From: Ga0077527 sp964486865
Lineage (GTDB): Bacteria; Pseudomonadota; Gammaproteobacteria; Burkholderiales; SG8-41
NCBI GenBank assembly: GCA_964486865.1
Contig: CAZAOZ010000002.1
Coordinates: forward strand, 1-64,000
Direction of reading: 5' to 3'
DNA: 64,000 bases
A program made the position numbers and the translations under genes. Numbering within the stretch: position 1 is the first letter of the stretch; every line of letters begins with the position of its first letter. Shown here piece after piece: positions 34,112-43,453 of this stretch. The notes beneath the pieces were generated by a model that saw only the letters and a program-made list of their open reading frames with translations, made no database searches and had not been told where the DNA came from.

Positions 34112-35071
34112 TCACAGGCGCGGCGCAGACAATAACGTGAGGCGAAAACCGGCTGCACCCAGATCACCGGTCTCCAGCGCCAGCCGCACCGTGAGTTCGG
34201 CGTTCGCGGCAAGGCCCGCGTGCGCATCCCGTCCCGGACCCAGATACTCCGCCGGCAGAAATATGCGCCGCGCCAGCGTGTGATCGTTGGTATTGGTCAA
34301 CACCAGATCCAGCGCCGGATACGCGACATCATGTCCGGCATGATTGCGCAAAGTGGCCGTCAACTGGATGCGCTCCGGTCGCGCCGGATCCAGCGTCTGC
34401 AAGTCGGATGCCTCGATGACTATCGATTTCGGATGCTGCGGCAGGGGTACGGTGCAGCCGGCCTGCGCACAGGCCTCGGTCAACCACTGCCGCGCCAGCG
34501 GATGCCGCGCGGCAATTTCCCCGCGATAAAAATAGAGGCCCTGCGCGGCAAGCGCCGTCAGCAGCAGCACGCATGCCGCGACCAGCCGGGGGCTGCGCTG
34601 CGCCCCGAAAGCCGGCGCAGCGGCGTTATCTGTGAATGGATTGTCGGCATCGGGTTGCGCGGCGGAATCCTGCGCATCAGCCCGCGCCGACTCCGCGCGC
34701 GCCTGGTCCGTGCGTATTTCTTCCACCCGCCTTGCTTCAGGCTGCAGTGGTTCCGTCCGCAACGCCGTGGCTGCCACCGGCAATGCGGCGCCTGCGGGTT
34801 CCGGCATGTCGGTATGCGGTGCGCCAATCGCTGCGTCCGGCGCCGTTGCAACAACCGTTGCCGCGGGCGATGCAACCGGCGGCGATACGGCTGCAGAGAG
34901 CGGAACAGCGGTCCGGCCCTCATCCGTCTGCATTTCCGGCACCAGTGAAGCAAGGCCATTGAAAATCTGCAAACACCGCCCGCAGCGCACCTGCCCGCCA
35001 TGCGCCTGGAGTTGCTCCGGCGTGATGCGAAACGTGGTGTAACAATGCCTGCAGCGGGTGATCAGCGACAT
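34112..35071 (-). CDS. Zinc-ribbon / DUF3426 membrane protein
   Basis: The 319-aa protein starts with a zinc ribbon (MSLITRCRHCYTTFRITPEQ and QVRCGRCLQIF, two CxxC pairs). A long Ala/Pro/Glu-rich cytoplasmic segment follows, then one membrane helix (RLVAACVLLLTALAAQGLYFY) and a C-terminal DUF3426 domain (about residues 220-319, LTATLRNHAGHDVAYPALDL). The function is unknown. It lies 22 bp downstream of prmA in the conserved order aroQ-accB-accC-prmA-DUF3426. Confidence 0.88.
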   Translation of the reverse strand: MSLITRCRHCYTTFRITPEQLQAHGGQVRCGRCLQIFNGLASLVPEMQTDEGRTAVPLSAAVSPPVASPAATVVATAPDAAIGAPHTDMPEPAGAALPVAATALRTEPLQPEARRVEEIRTDQARAESARADAQDSAAQPDADNPFTDNAAAPAFGAQRSPRLVAACVLLLTALAAQGLYFYRGEIAARHPLARQWLTEACAQAGCTVPLPQHPKSIVIEASDLQTLDPARPERIQLTATLRNHAGHDVAYPALDLVLTNTNDHTLARRIFLPAEYLGPGRDAHAGLAANAELTVRLALETGDLGAAGFRLTLLSAPRL

Positions 35072-35093
35072 GATCCTTGCTCTACTTGCTACT

Positions 35094-35984
35094 CTACCTG
35101 CGAATACCGGTCAGCAACACCCAGCCGTCCTCATGCTCAGCAGACTGCATGTCGAAATCCGCGTCATAAAAATCCCGCACGGCAGCGGCTTGCTCGGTGA
35201 GTATGCCCGATAGCGCGATGCGCCCGCCGAGTCGTGTCAGGCGCCCGAGCAGCGGCGCCAGCACGGTCAGCGGATTGGCGAGAATATTGGCGACGACGAT
35301 GGTCGCCGGCACGACTGCCGGATCTTCCGCATCGACAAAACGGGCGAGCACACTGTTCTGTGCGGCATTGCTGCGCGCGGCGGGCAGTGCCTGCGGATCA
35401 ATGTCCACGCCGCAGGCTGTCGCGGCGCCCAGTTTCATGGCGGCAATCGCCAGAATCCCCGAACCGCACCCGTAGTCCAGCACGTCGGCGCCGGGATGCA
35501 CCACCGCGGCCAGCCAGCGCAGGCACAACCGCGTCGTCGGGTGCGCTCCGGTGCCGAACGCGATGCCCGGATCGAGAATGATGTTGATGGCAGCGGGATC
35601 CGGCGGCGCATGCCAGCTCGGCACCACCCACAGCCGCGGCGTAATCTGCATGGGGTGAAACTGGCTCTGGGTCAGGCGCACCCAGTCGGCGTCTTCAACG
35701 CGTTCGACGCTGAATGCCGGGGTCACGGCAATTCCCGCCGCCCGCAATGCCGCAGGCACTGCCGCATAAATGTCGTCGTCAATGGCAAACAGCGCACTGA
35801 CCCGGTTGTGGCGCCAGCTCGTCGCGGGCGCCTCGCCGGGCTCCGCGAAAATCGGCCGCTCCTCTGCGGTGCCGGCCGCGGCGTCCTGCACATCCACCGC
35901 CAGGGCGCCCGCCGCAAGCAAGGCATCGGTCAGCACTTCGACCGCGGTTTCTTCCACAGGGATGATGGCGCAGAGCCAGGGCAT
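35094..35984 (-). CDS. prmA: Ribosomal protein L11 methyltransferase
   Basis: The 296-aa protein has the SAM-binding motif DVLDYGCGSGILAIAAMKLG and the following VVANILANPL (catalytic N-L pair). It trimethylates L11. The N-terminal domain starts MPWLCAIIPVEETAVEVLTD. It sits between accC (29 bp upstream) and DUF3426. The length is typical. Confidence 0.95.
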   Translation of the reverse strand: MPWLCAIIPVEETAVEVLTDALLAAGALAVDVQDAAAGTAEERPIFAEPGEAPATSWRHNRVSALFAIDDDIYAAVPAALRAAGIAVTPAFSVERVEDADWVRLTQSQFHPMQITPRLWVVPSWHAPPDPAAINIILDPGIAFGTGAHPTTRLCLRWLAAVVHPGADVLDYGCGSGILAIAAMKLGAATACGVDIDPQALPAARSNAAQNSVLARFVDAEDPAVVPATIVVANILANPLTVLAPLLGRLTRLGGRIALSGILTEQAAAVRDFYDADFDMQSAEHEDGWVLLTGIRR

Positions 35985-36013
35985 GGTGCATTCCGCTGCG
36001 CTGCGCCGCCGCC

Positions 36014-37369
36014 TTACTCGGCGCGGGTCAGCTTCGCCAACCGCTCTTCGAGATAATGAATGCTGGTGCCGCCGCGCTGGAATGCCGCATCACGCAGCAA
36101 TTCCTGGTGCAGGGGAATGTTGGTCTTGATGCCCTCGATGACGGTCTCCGACAGCGCAATCTGCAACCGCGCCATGGCCTGCGCGCGCGTATCCCCGTAG
36201 GCGATGATTTTGCCGAGCAGTGAATCGTAGTACGGCGGAACAAAATAACCGCTGTAGGCATGGGAATCCACCCGGATGCCGGGGCCTCCGGGCATATGCA
36301 GCGAGGTGATGCGCCCGGGCGACGGGGTGAACTTGTACGGGTCTTCCGCGTTGATGCGGCATTCGATGGCGTGCCCCTTCAGCACAATGTCCTTCTGCCG
36401 CAAAGCGAGCTTTTCGCCGGCCGCCACGCGAATCTGCAATTGCACCAGGTCAAGGCCGGTGATGAATTCCGTGACGGGATGCTCGACCTGCAGCCGCGTG
36501 TTCATTTCTATGAAATAGAACTCGCCGCCTTCGTAGAGAAATTCGAACGTGCCGGCCCCTTCATAGCTGATCTTGCGGCAGGCCTCGGCACAACGCTCGG
36601 CGATGCGGATGCGCGCCCGCTCGTTGAGCAGCGGCGCCGGCGCCTCTTCGATGATTTTCTGGTGGCGGCGCTGCATGGAGCAGTCACGATCGCCAAAGTA
36701 CAGCGCGTTGCGGTGTTTGTCGGCAAGGACCTGGATCTCGATATGCCGCGGCTTCTCCAGATATTTTTCCATGTACACCGACGGATTGCCGAAGGCGGCC
36801 TGCGCCTCCGTACGCGTGGTATTGATCGCGTTCATCAGCGCCGCCTCGGTATGCACCACGCGCATGCCGCGCCCGCCGCCGCCGCCGGCCGCCTTGATAA
36901 TCACCGGGTAACCGATCTGCTTGGCAATCTTGACGACTTCCTTGGTGTCCTCGGAGAGTGCGCCGTCCATGCCGGGAACCACCGGGATGCCGGCTTTTTT
37001 CATGGCATTTTTGGCGCTGACCTTGTCGCCCATCAGGCGGATGGTCGCGGCCCGCGGACCGATGAAGGTGAAGCCGCTTTGCTCGACGCGTTCTGCAAAG
37101 TCGGCGTTTTCGGACAAAAAGCCGTAACCGGGATGGATGGCCTCGGCATCAGTCACCTCTGCCGCGCTGATGATTGCCGGCACGTTCAGGTAACTGCCGG
37201 CGGAGGCCGCCGGCCCTATGCATACCGATTCGTCGGCAAGGCGCACGTACTTGGCATCGGCGTCGGCTTCGGAGTGCACCACCACGGTTTTGATGCCCAT
37301 TTCGCGACAGGCGCGCTGGATGCGCAGCGCGATTTCGCCGCGATTGGCTATGAGAATTTTTCCAAACAT
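36014..37369 (-). CDS. accC: Acetyl-CoA carboxylase biotin carboxylase subunit
   Basis: The 451-aa ATP-grasp protein begins MFGKILIANRGEIALRIQRA. The glycine-rich loop AAGGGGGRGMRVV binds ATP, and FIEMNTRLQVEHPVTE carries metal ligands and the active-site residues. It carboxylates biotin on AccB in fatty-acid synthesis. It starts 48 bp after accB. The C-terminal RHYLE-like HYLEERLAKL matches family ends. Confidence 0.97.
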   Translation of the reverse strand: MFGKILIANRGEIALRIQRACREMGIKTVVVHSEADADAKYVRLADESVCIGPAASAGSYLNVPAIISAAEVTDAEAIHPGYGFLSENADFAERVEQSGFTFIGPRAATIRLMGDKVSAKNAMKKAGIPVVPGMDGALSEDTKEVVKIAKQIGYPVIIKAAGGGGGRGMRVVHTEAALMNAINTTRTEAQAAFGNPSVYMEKYLEKPRHIEIQVLADKHRNALYFGDRDCSMQRRHQKIIEEAPAPLLNERARIRIAERCAEACRKISYEGAGTFEFLYEGGEFYFIEMNTRLQVEHPVTEFITGLDLVQLQIRVAAGEKLALRQKDIVLKGHAIECRINAEDPYKFTPSPGRITSLHMPGGPGIRVDSHAYSGYFVPPYYDSLLGKIIAYGDTRAQAMARLQIALSETVIEGIKTNIPLHQELLRDAAFQRGGTSIHYLEERLAKLTRAE

Positions 37370-37417
37370 GAGGGAGGTTACCGGATTGTTTCCGTCGCCG
37401 GAACGTCGTGGGCGGCT

Positions 37418-37870
37418 TCAGCCGATGATGAACAGCGGCTGGCCGTATTCGACCGGCTGGCCATTTTCGACCAATATTGCCTTGACCACGCCGTCGCAAT
37501 CCGCTTCGATTTCATTGAGCAGCTTCATCGCCTCGATGATGCACACCGTCTCGCCGGACTTGACGGTTTGTCCGACCTCGACGAATGCCTTGGAGCCCGG
37601 CGCGGCAGACCGGTAGAAGGTGCCCACCATCGGCGATTTGACCGTGTGGCCTTCAGGCTCCGCCGGCGGCACATCGGCTGCCGGTGCTGCCGCAACCGGA
37701 ACAGCGAGCGGCGCCGCAGCCGCCGGGACAGCAACGTGCTGTGCGACCGCCACGGGCACCCCCGGCGTCCGGCTGATGCGTACCCGCTCCTCGCCTTCGG
37801 TAATCTCCAGCTCGGCAATGCCGGACTGCTCCACCAGATCGATCAACGTTTTCAGTTTGCGCAAATCCAT
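37418..37870 (-). CDS. accB: Biotin carboxyl carrier protein
   Basis: The 150-aa protein starts MDLRKLKTLIDLVEQSGIAE. After a Pro/Ala-rich linker the biotinyl domain carries the site as CIIEAMKLLNEIEAD (Lys in AMKL; many homologues have AMKM). It carries carboxyl-biotin between AccC and AccAD. It starts 3 bp after aroQ, and accC follows. Confidence 0.96.
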   Translation of the reverse strand: MDLRKLKTLIDLVEQSGIAELEITEGEERVRISRTPGVPVAVAQHVAVPAAAAPLAVPVAAAPAADVPPAEPEGHTVKSPMVGTFYRSAAPGSKAFVEVGQTVKSGETVCIIEAMKLLNEIEADCDGVVKAILVENGQPVEYGQPLFIIG

Positions 37871-37873
37871 GGC

Positions 37874-38329
37874 TCAGCCTTTGTTGTTGTGGCGCAGCGC
37901 ATAATCCAGCGCGAGTTCATAACCCGCCGCCCCCAGCCCGCTGATCACGCCCACGGCGATGTCGGAAAAATACGATTCGCGGCGAAACGCTTCCCGGGCA
38001 AACACATTCGACAGGTGGATTTCGACAAACGGGATAGCCACCGCCGCCAGCGCATCGCGCAAGGCCACGCTGGTATGGGTGTAGGCAGCGGGATTGATCA
38101 GGATAAAGGCCACGCCGTCGCGGCCGGCCTGCTGCACACGCTCCACCAGTTCCGCTTCCGAATTGCTCTGGAACGCCGCCAGCACGGCACCCGCCGCCTG
38201 TGCGCGCTCCTGCAAACGGGCCTCGATCGCGGCCAGGGTAGTCGCGCCATAAATGTCCGGCTCGCGCGTCCCCAGCAAATTCAGATTGGGCCCGTTGATC
38301 AGCAGCAGTTGTTGTTTGGATTGCGCCAT
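37874..38329 (-). CDS. aroQ: Type II 3-dehydroquinate dehydratase
   Basis: The 151-aa protein has INGPNLNLLGTREPDIYG with the catalytic Tyr, and INPAAYTHTSVALRDAL with the catalytic His, plus VEIHLSNVFAREAFR. It performs the third shikimate step. It begins 3 bp before accB and heads the operon; its promoter should lie in the 38330-38748 gap. GGAG precedes the ATG. Confidence 0.96.
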   Translation of the reverse strand: MAQSKQQLLLINGPNLNLLGTREPDIYGATTLAAIEARLQERAQAAGAVLAAFQSNSEAELVERVQQAGRDGVAFILINPAAYTHTSVALRDALAAVAIPFVEIHLSNVFAREAFRRESYFSDIAVGVISGLGAAGYELALDYALRHNNKG

Positions 38330-38748
38330 ACCGCTCCAGTTTATAATGCGCCGGTCTTGCCTGCCCGAACTCGCTGTCTGGGTTCGCTAGCACGGCGCGG
38401 CAGCATCACGTCACTTCCCACAAAAACCACCGCGCATAGAAGATGGCTGATTTTGCCAGAAGTTAGCCGAAAAAATAAGATTTTATATAAAGTTATTGGA
38501 AGTTTTTTCGGCTCACCTTTATTATACCGGTTGCAGCACTTTCATGCATGTCCATGATCCGTAACGCCATATCCATGGCATCCGGGCATATTTCGGCCCC
38601 GTCCTGATAGGCTGATTTTTTACGGTATTTAGCAGGAATTAAGCGATTTTAACAGCATGTTCAAAGCAAAATAACACGGTGGCACAACGGCCATTACCGA
38701 CAACGATGGGGCAAATATGGGGTAATTCAGCCGGATCCGGCCAGGGCG
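38330..38748. other. AT-rich intergenic region upstream of aroQ with a long inverted repeat
   Basis: The 419-bp gap between tlpA-like (ends 38749) and aroQ is clearly AT-richer than its surroundings. It holds an 11-bp perfect inverted repeat AGCCGAAAAAA/TTTTTTCGGCT (38465-38475 and 38503-38513) with a 27-bp AT loop; its right arm contains a T-run, so on the plus strand it could act as a terminator-like hairpin. CATTATAA (rc of 38340-38347) near aroQ may be its -10. No protein or known RNA is recognised. Confidence 0.5.
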
Positions 38749-39282
38749 TTACAGCAAGGGGGTCAGTTGCGCCCGCAAGCCCGCCTCGGAAATGCCACCG
38801 GCCAATCCAGCCACCATGCGTCCGGAACGATCGATCACCAGGGTATAAGGCAGGACACCCGCCTTGTTCCCGGCCCGGCGCGACAGCTCGATGGCCTCCA
38901 TGCCGCCCAGCAACAGCGGGTAGTTGATCCGGAATTCCGCGGCAAACCCGCGGACTTTGTCGGCCTGGTCGATGGCGATGCCGATGAATTGCAGTCCCTG
39001 ATTACCGTAATCGCGCTGCAACCTGACAAAAATCGGAATTTCTTCGCGACACGGCCCGCACCAGGTTGCCCAGTAATTGATCACCAGCACCCGTCCGGAA
39101 AAAGCGCTCAGCGACTGCACCGCGCTGTCCAGCGTGGTCAGCCGGCTGGCCAGGATCGCCGCCACCGGGTCGTTGTTTGAGGACGCCGCCGGGGTGCCGA
39201 GCCAGCGATGAAAACCGTAGCCTGCCGCCGCCGCCACGCCGCCTGCCGCGGCAAAAAACAGGGCGCGCCGCGCCGGGGTCAC
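38749..39282 (-). CDS. TlpA-family thiol-disulfide oxidoreductase
   Basis: The 177-aa protein has an N-terminal signal anchor (ARRALFFAAAGGVAAAAGYG), then the redox site NYWATWCGPCREEIPIF (WCGPC) and FIGIAIDQADKVRGFA plus LPYTLVIDRSGRMV with the cis-Pro. It acts in the periplasm, probably receiving electrons from DsbD. The GTG start at 39282 overlaps the dsbD stop. Together they fit a disulfide or cytochrome c maturation role. Confidence 0.9.
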   Translation of the reverse strand: MTPARRALFFAAAGGVAAAAGYGFHRWLGTPAASSNNDPVAAILASRLTTLDSAVQSLSAFSGRVLVINYWATWCGPCREEIPIFVRLQRDYGNQGLQFIGIAIDQADKVRGFAAEFRINYPLLLGGMEAIELSRRAGNKAGVLPYTLVIDRSGRMVAGLAGGISEAGLRAQLTPLL

Positions 39283-41129
39283 CGCGCCCCCAGCGCCTGA
39301 TCCAGCACCTTCACGAATTTTCCTGCCGGCTGAAAACCGATGACGCGCAAGCCCTGAATCTCGCGGCCGGCGGGATCGAAAAACACGATGCCCGGCGGAC
39401 CGAACAGCTTGAACCGGCGCAGCAACTGCTGGTGCTCCGGCGTTCCGGCCGTGACATCTGCCTGGAGTTTGATCATGGCCGAAAACCGCGACTGCACGGC
39501 CGGATCGGTGAAGGTATAGCGTTCCATTTCCTTGCAACTGACGCACCAGTCCGCATAAAAATCGAGCATGACCGTCTTGCCCGCGGCCGCCCGCACCGCC
39601 TGATCCAGTTCGGCCAGGCTGCCGACCCGCTGAAAGCTGACGCCGGGCGCCGCCGCTGCCGGTGCGCCGGCAGCGCCGCGCAGCCCGGACAGCGGCTGCA
39701 GCAAGTCGCGCGCGCCCGACAGCGCGCCGATCAGATAGGCAGCGCCCGCCACCAGCGTGATGATGCCGACACCCTTGCTGATCCGGGCGAAGCCATGCGC
39801 CGCCGGCGGCAGCGGATCAATCGCCCGCAGGTAGATGCCGCAGACGACCAGCAACACCGCCCAGGCAAACATCTGCATGGCCACCGGGATCACCGGCGAC
39901 ACCATGTAAATGGCCACGGCAATCAGCACCACGCCGAAAAACCGCTTGATGGTTCCCATCCATGGTCCGGCCCTGGGCATCAGCGCACCGGCTGATGCCC
40001 CGACGGCGAGCAGCGGCACGCCCATGCCCAGCGCCATCGCAAACAGCGCGAGGCCGCCGAGCACGCCGTCGCCGCTCTGGGAAATGTAGAGCAATGCCCC
40101 CGCCAGCGGCGCCGCAACACAAGGCCCGACAATCAGGGCCGACAGCACGCCCATCGCAAATACGCCGGTGTAGTGCCCGCCATGCAGGCGGTTGCTGGCG
40201 TCGGCCAGCCGCGACTGCAGCGCCGTGGGCAGTTGCAGTTCGTAAAACCCGAACATCGACAAAGCCAGCACCACGAACAGGAGCGCGAACGCGCCGAGCA
40301 CCCAAGGATTCTGCAGCGCCGCGGACAGCAGCGTGCCGGAAACGCCGGCAGCAACACCCGCCAGCGCATAGGTGATGGCCATCCCCAGCACATAGACTCC
40401 GGACAGCAGCAAGCCATGGGTGCGCGTCATGTGTGCGCCGCGACCGACGATGATGCCCGACAGTATGGGTACCATCGGCAGCACGCAGGGCGTGAACGAC
40501 AGGAGCAGGCCGAAGCCGAAAAAACTGGCGATCAGCAGCCAGGTTTCACCGCGAAACAGCTCGGCGATCAGGGTATCTTCGCCCTTCGCGCCCGCCGCAT
40601 CGGCGGCGGGCTTTGCATCGCGCGATCCGGAGAACAGCCGCGACAGCGCACCGTCACTGGCGCCGGAATCTCCGGCAACCGCACCGATCGACGCCAGGCG
40701 CAGCTCGGCCTTCTGCTCCACCGGCACGTAACACACGCCGACATCCGCGCAACCCTGCGACACCGCGGTCAGCACCGCCCGTTCCGCCGCGGGTCCGCCG
40801 CGCAGAGGCAGCGTGATGCGCACCTCGTTGCGATAAACCTCGGTTTCACCGAAAAATTCGTCTTTTCTGATTTTGCCTGGCGGCAATTGCGGGCCGGATT
40901 CCGCCATCACCGCGGGTTCCAGCGTAAAGCGGAACTTGTCGCGGTACATGTAATAGCCTTTGGCGATTACATAACGCACTTCGACGGCGCCCGGACTGAT
41001 GACCCGCGTGCTGAACACAAAAGCCTTCTCCGGCTCCAGCAACTGCGGTTCGGCCGCCTGGGCCACGCCAAGGCTGGACGCACAGAACAATATCAACCAG
41101 CGTAACGATATGGGCATGGAAAAAGGCAT
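39279..41129 (-). CDS. dsbD: Thiol:disulfide interchange protein DsbD
   Basis: The 616-aa protein has a signal peptide (LRWLILFCASSLGVAQA), an N-terminal alpha domain with the cysteine pair QGCADVGVCYVPVEQK, a membrane core of about eight helices with SFTPCVLPMVPI (first core Cys), and a C-terminal thioredoxin domain with DFYADWCVSCKEME (WCVSC). It passes electrons from cytoplasmic thioredoxin to the periplasm, feeding CcmG and TlpA. An internal ATG four codons in is an alternative start. It lies 22 bp after cutA. Confidence 0.95.
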   Translation of the reverse strand: MPFSMPISLRWLILFCASSLGVAQAAEPQLLEPEKAFVFSTRVISPGAVEVRYVIAKGYYMYRDKFRFTLEPAVMAESGPQLPPGKIRKDEFFGETEVYRNEVRITLPLRGGPAAERAVLTAVSQGCADVGVCYVPVEQKAELRLASIGAVAGDSGASDGALSRLFSGSRDAKPAADAAGAKGEDTLIAELFRGETWLLIASFFGFGLLLSFTPCVLPMVPILSGIIVGRGAHMTRTHGLLLSGVYVLGMAITYALAGVAAGVSGTLLSAALQNPWVLGAFALLFVVLALSMFGFYELQLPTALQSRLADASNRLHGGHYTGVFAMGVLSALIVGPCVAAPLAGALLYISQSGDGVLGGLALFAMALGMGVPLLAVGASAGALMPRAGPWMGTIKRFFGVVLIAVAIYMVSPVIPVAMQMFAWAVLLVVCGIYLRAIDPLPPAAHGFARISKGVGIITLVAGAAYLIGALSGARDLLQPLSGLRGAAGAPAAAAPGVSFQRVGSLAELDQAVRAAAGKTVMLDFYADWCVSCKEMERYTFTDPAVQSRFSAMIKLQADVTAGTPEHQQLLRRFKLFGPPGIVFFDPAGREIQGLRVIGFQPAGKFVKVLDQALGAR

Positions 41130-41151
41130 GGGGAAAGCGCAGGGCTCCGGG

Positions 41152-41481
41152 TCAGGCGGTTTCGCCGGCCACCCAGGCCAGATACCCGGGCAAACCGCGC
41201 GTCACTGGGACAGCGATGATTTCCGGAAGTTCGTAGGGATGCCGCTCGCGCATGGCTGATTCGAGCGCGGCATAGCGACGCACGGTGGTCTTGATCAGCA
41301 CCGGCACTTCCGTCGCCTGCTCCAGAGTACCCTGCCAGCGATACACCGATGTGCAGGGCGCCAGCACATTGACGCAGGCCGCAAGCCGGGCGTCCACCAG
41401 AAACCGCGCCAGTTGCCGTGCCGCCGGTTCGTCGGGCAGGCTGGAGTACACCAGCAGAACCGCGTCGGGATCAGCGTCCAT
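41152..41481 (-). CDS. cutA: Divalent-cation tolerance protein CutA
   Basis: The 109-aa protein has AACVNVLAPCTSVYRWQGT and the C-terminal ELPEIIAVPVTRGLPGYL of CutA trimers. The ATG at 41481 gives MDADPDAVLLVYSSLPDE and overlaps the epimerase gene by 11 bp; the frame is open further up but without family similarity. Links to metal tolerance and to DsbD (cutA2 in E. coli is dsbD) are known, and the gene order here repeats that pairing. Confidence 0.94.
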   Translation of the reverse strand: MDADPDAVLLVYSSLPDEPAARQLARFLVDARLAACVNVLAPCTSVYRWQGTLEQATEVPVLIKTTVRRYAALESAMRERHPYELPEIIAVPVTRGLPGYLAWVAGETA

Positions 41482-42364
41482 GCAATAACTCCGGCAGGCC
41501 CGCTGCGGCAGCGATGCCCTCACGCACCGTCGGATACTGCAGCCGCACGCGCAACTCCTGCTTGACCCGCCGGTTGGCCAATTGCCGCGACTCGTTCATG
41601 AACGAGTAGAGATTGGCGGGGATCGCGATCTGCGCATCGTCGCGCGCCACGCGCGGCGGCCGCGGCAGATCAAAGCGGTCGGCAACCATGTCGAAATAAT
41701 CGCCCATTTTCTGCGGCGCATCGTCGCTGGCGTTGTAGCTGCGATTGGCCTGCCCGCGACGCAGTGCCGCCACCACCATGCGCGCCAGGTCATCGGCATG
41801 CACGTGGTTTACCCAGGCATCGTCCTGCGGCAGCAATGCCGGGGTGCCGCGCCGGATCCGCGTAACGGGAAGGCGATCCGCAGCGTAAATGCCCGGCACC
41901 CGGAGGATGCTGACGCGCACGCCCGTACGCGCGCCCCAATCCCGCAACCGCTGCTCGGCATCGGCGCGCCGTCGCGCGCGATCGGTCTGCGGCCGCAGCG
42001 GGCGCGTCTCGTCGATCCACTCGCCGCCGCAATCGCCATACACGCCGCTCGTGCTGATATAGACAAAGTGCTGTGGTAAGCTCCTGCCCCGCGCGAGGGC
42101 CGCGATCAGATGCGCAGTGCGGGTATCGACACGGCCGCTGCCGGGCGGCGGCGCAAGATGAATCACCTCGTGCGCAAGACCCGACAAACCGGCCAGAGTG
42201 TCCGCCTGGTCCAGATCGCCGGCGAGCGGGATCAGGCCACGCGCACGTAACGGGGCAAACCGCTCCGCGCTATGGGTCAGCGCGTAGATGCGATAGCGCG
42301 ATTGCAGCAGTAATGCAACACGCAGGCCCACGTCGCCGCAACCGATGATCAGCAGGCGTTTCAT
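41471..42364 (-). CDS. NAD-dependent epimerase/dehydratase family protein (extended SDR)
   Basis: The 297-aa protein has MKRLLIIGCGDVGLRVALLL (GxxGxxG-like Rossmann), FVYISTSGVYGDCGG (Ser, with Tyr in SGVYG) and NHVHADDLARMVV. The active-site YxxxK is not obvious, so catalysis is uncertain; the group includes atypical SDRs related to YeeZ. It precedes cutA with an 11-bp overlap. It is divergent from the reductase gene at 42443. Confidence 0.82.
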   Translation of the reverse strand: MKRLLIIGCGDVGLRVALLLQSRYRIYALTHSAERFAPLRARGLIPLAGDLDQADTLAGLSGLAHEVIHLAPPPGSGRVDTRTAHLIAALARGRSLPQHFVYISTSGVYGDCGGEWIDETRPLRPQTDRARRRADAEQRLRDWGARTGVRVSILRVPGIYAADRLPVTRIRRGTPALLPQDDAWVNHVHADDLARMVVAALRRGQANRSYNASDDAPQKMGDYFDMVADRFDLPRPPRVARDDAQIAIPANLYSFMNESRQLANRRVKQELRVRLQYPTVREGIAAAAGLPELLHGR

Positions 42365-42442
42365 AATGCAGTGTCCGTGTCGCGCTTCATCATACTGTCC
42401 TATTTTAGCTCAGCCACTCTCTTGAATTCCGGAACAACCGGC

Positions 42443-43453
42443 ATGTCACGACAAATCACCCTCAGCCCGAGCGGCCACGTATTGCAGGCGCTGGACGGCG
42501 AAACCATACTCGAAGCCGCATTGCGCGAAGGCTACATGCTGCCTTACGGCTGCCGCAACGGCGCCTGCGGCTCGTGCAAGGGCAAGGTCATCACCGGCAC
42601 CGTGGATCATGGCAAATCCCAGGACGCGGCCCTGCCTCCGGCAGAGCGTGTGCTGGGCATGGCGCTGTTCTGCCAGGCCAAACCGCTGACCGATCTGCAG
42701 ATCGAATGCCGCGAAATCGGCACCGCCAGGGACATCCCGGTCAGGATACTGCCGTGCCGGGTGCAAACGCTGGAACGGGTCGCGCCGGATGTGATGCGCA
42801 TCCGGTTGCGCCTGCCGTCCGCCGAGCGCCTGCAGTTTCTCGCCGGCCAGTACATCGACGTGCTGCTCAAGGACGGCACCCGGCGCAGCCTGTCGATGGC
42901 CAATCCGCCGCACGACGACGATTTGCTCGAGCTGCATCTGCGCAACTACGGCGGAGCATTCAGCACCCACGTGTTTACGCGGATGAAGGAAAAAGACATC
43001 CTCCGTTTCGAAGGTCCGCTCGGCACCTTTTATCTGCGCGAAGACAGCGACCGGCCGGTCGTGCTGCTCGCCGGAGGCACCGGTTTCGCGCCGATCAAGG
43101 CGATCATCGAGCATGCGCTGCATCAAAAAATCCCGCGCCCGCTGACGCTGTATCGGGGCGCGCGGCGCCCGGCGGATCTGTATCTCGACGAACTGCCGCA
43201 GGGCTGGCAGCGCGAACACGGCCTGCGCTACATCCCGGTGCTGTCGGATGCGACGCCGGAAGACCCGTGGCCGGGGCGCCGCGGCCTGGTCCATCACGCC
43301 GTCATGGAGGATCTGCCCGACCTGTCGGGCTTTGACGTGTATGCCTGCGGCTCACCCGCAATGATCGAAGCGGCGCGCCGGGATTTCTGCGGCCGTTGCG
43401 GCCTGCCGGAATCGTCCTTCTACGCCGACGCCTTCACGCCCTCGGGCGCCTGA
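42443..43453 (+). CDS. 2Fe-2S ferredoxin-NAD(P)H oxidoreductase (CDP-6-deoxy-delta-3,4-glucoseen reductase-like)
   Basis: The 336-aa protein has an N-terminal plant-type ferredoxin domain: YGCRNGACGSCKGKV (CxxxxCxxC) plus a distal Cys in LFCQAKPL. A FAD/FMN reductase domain follows (TRRSLSMANPP) and an NAD domain with AGGTGFAPIKAII and CGSPAMIEAAR. It moves electrons from NAD(P)H to a partner oxygenase or a deoxysugar enzyme. No partner is nearby. The ATG at 42443 starts MSRQITLSPSGH. hemY is convergent and abuts it. Confidence 0.88.
   Translation: MSRQITLSPSGHVLQALDGETILEAALREGYMLPYGCRNGACGSCKGKVITGTVDHGKSQDAALPPAERVLGMALFCQAKPLTDLQIECREIGTARDIPVRILPCRVQTLERVAPDVMRIRLRLPSAERLQFLAGQYIDVLLKDGTRRSLSMANPPHDDDLLELHLRNYGGAFSTHVFTRMKEKDILRFEGPLGTFYLREDSDRPVVLLAGGTGFAPIKAIIEHALHQKIPRPLTLYRGARRPADLYLDELPQGWQREHGLRYIPVLSDATPEDPWPGRRGLVHHAVMEDLPDLSGFDVYACGSPAMIEAARRDFCGRCGLPESSFYADAFTPSGA

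Noticed and set aside
38378..38400. A tRNA-like or structured RNA near CGAAC...GGTTCG
   Set aside because: Only a 6-of-7 short inverted repeat is present; no cloverleaf or known RNA fold can be drawn.
36260..38557. A 765-codon plus-strand frame across accC, accB and aroQ
   Set aside because: It covers three conserved minus-strand genes; its composition is typical of antisense frames in GC-rich DNA.
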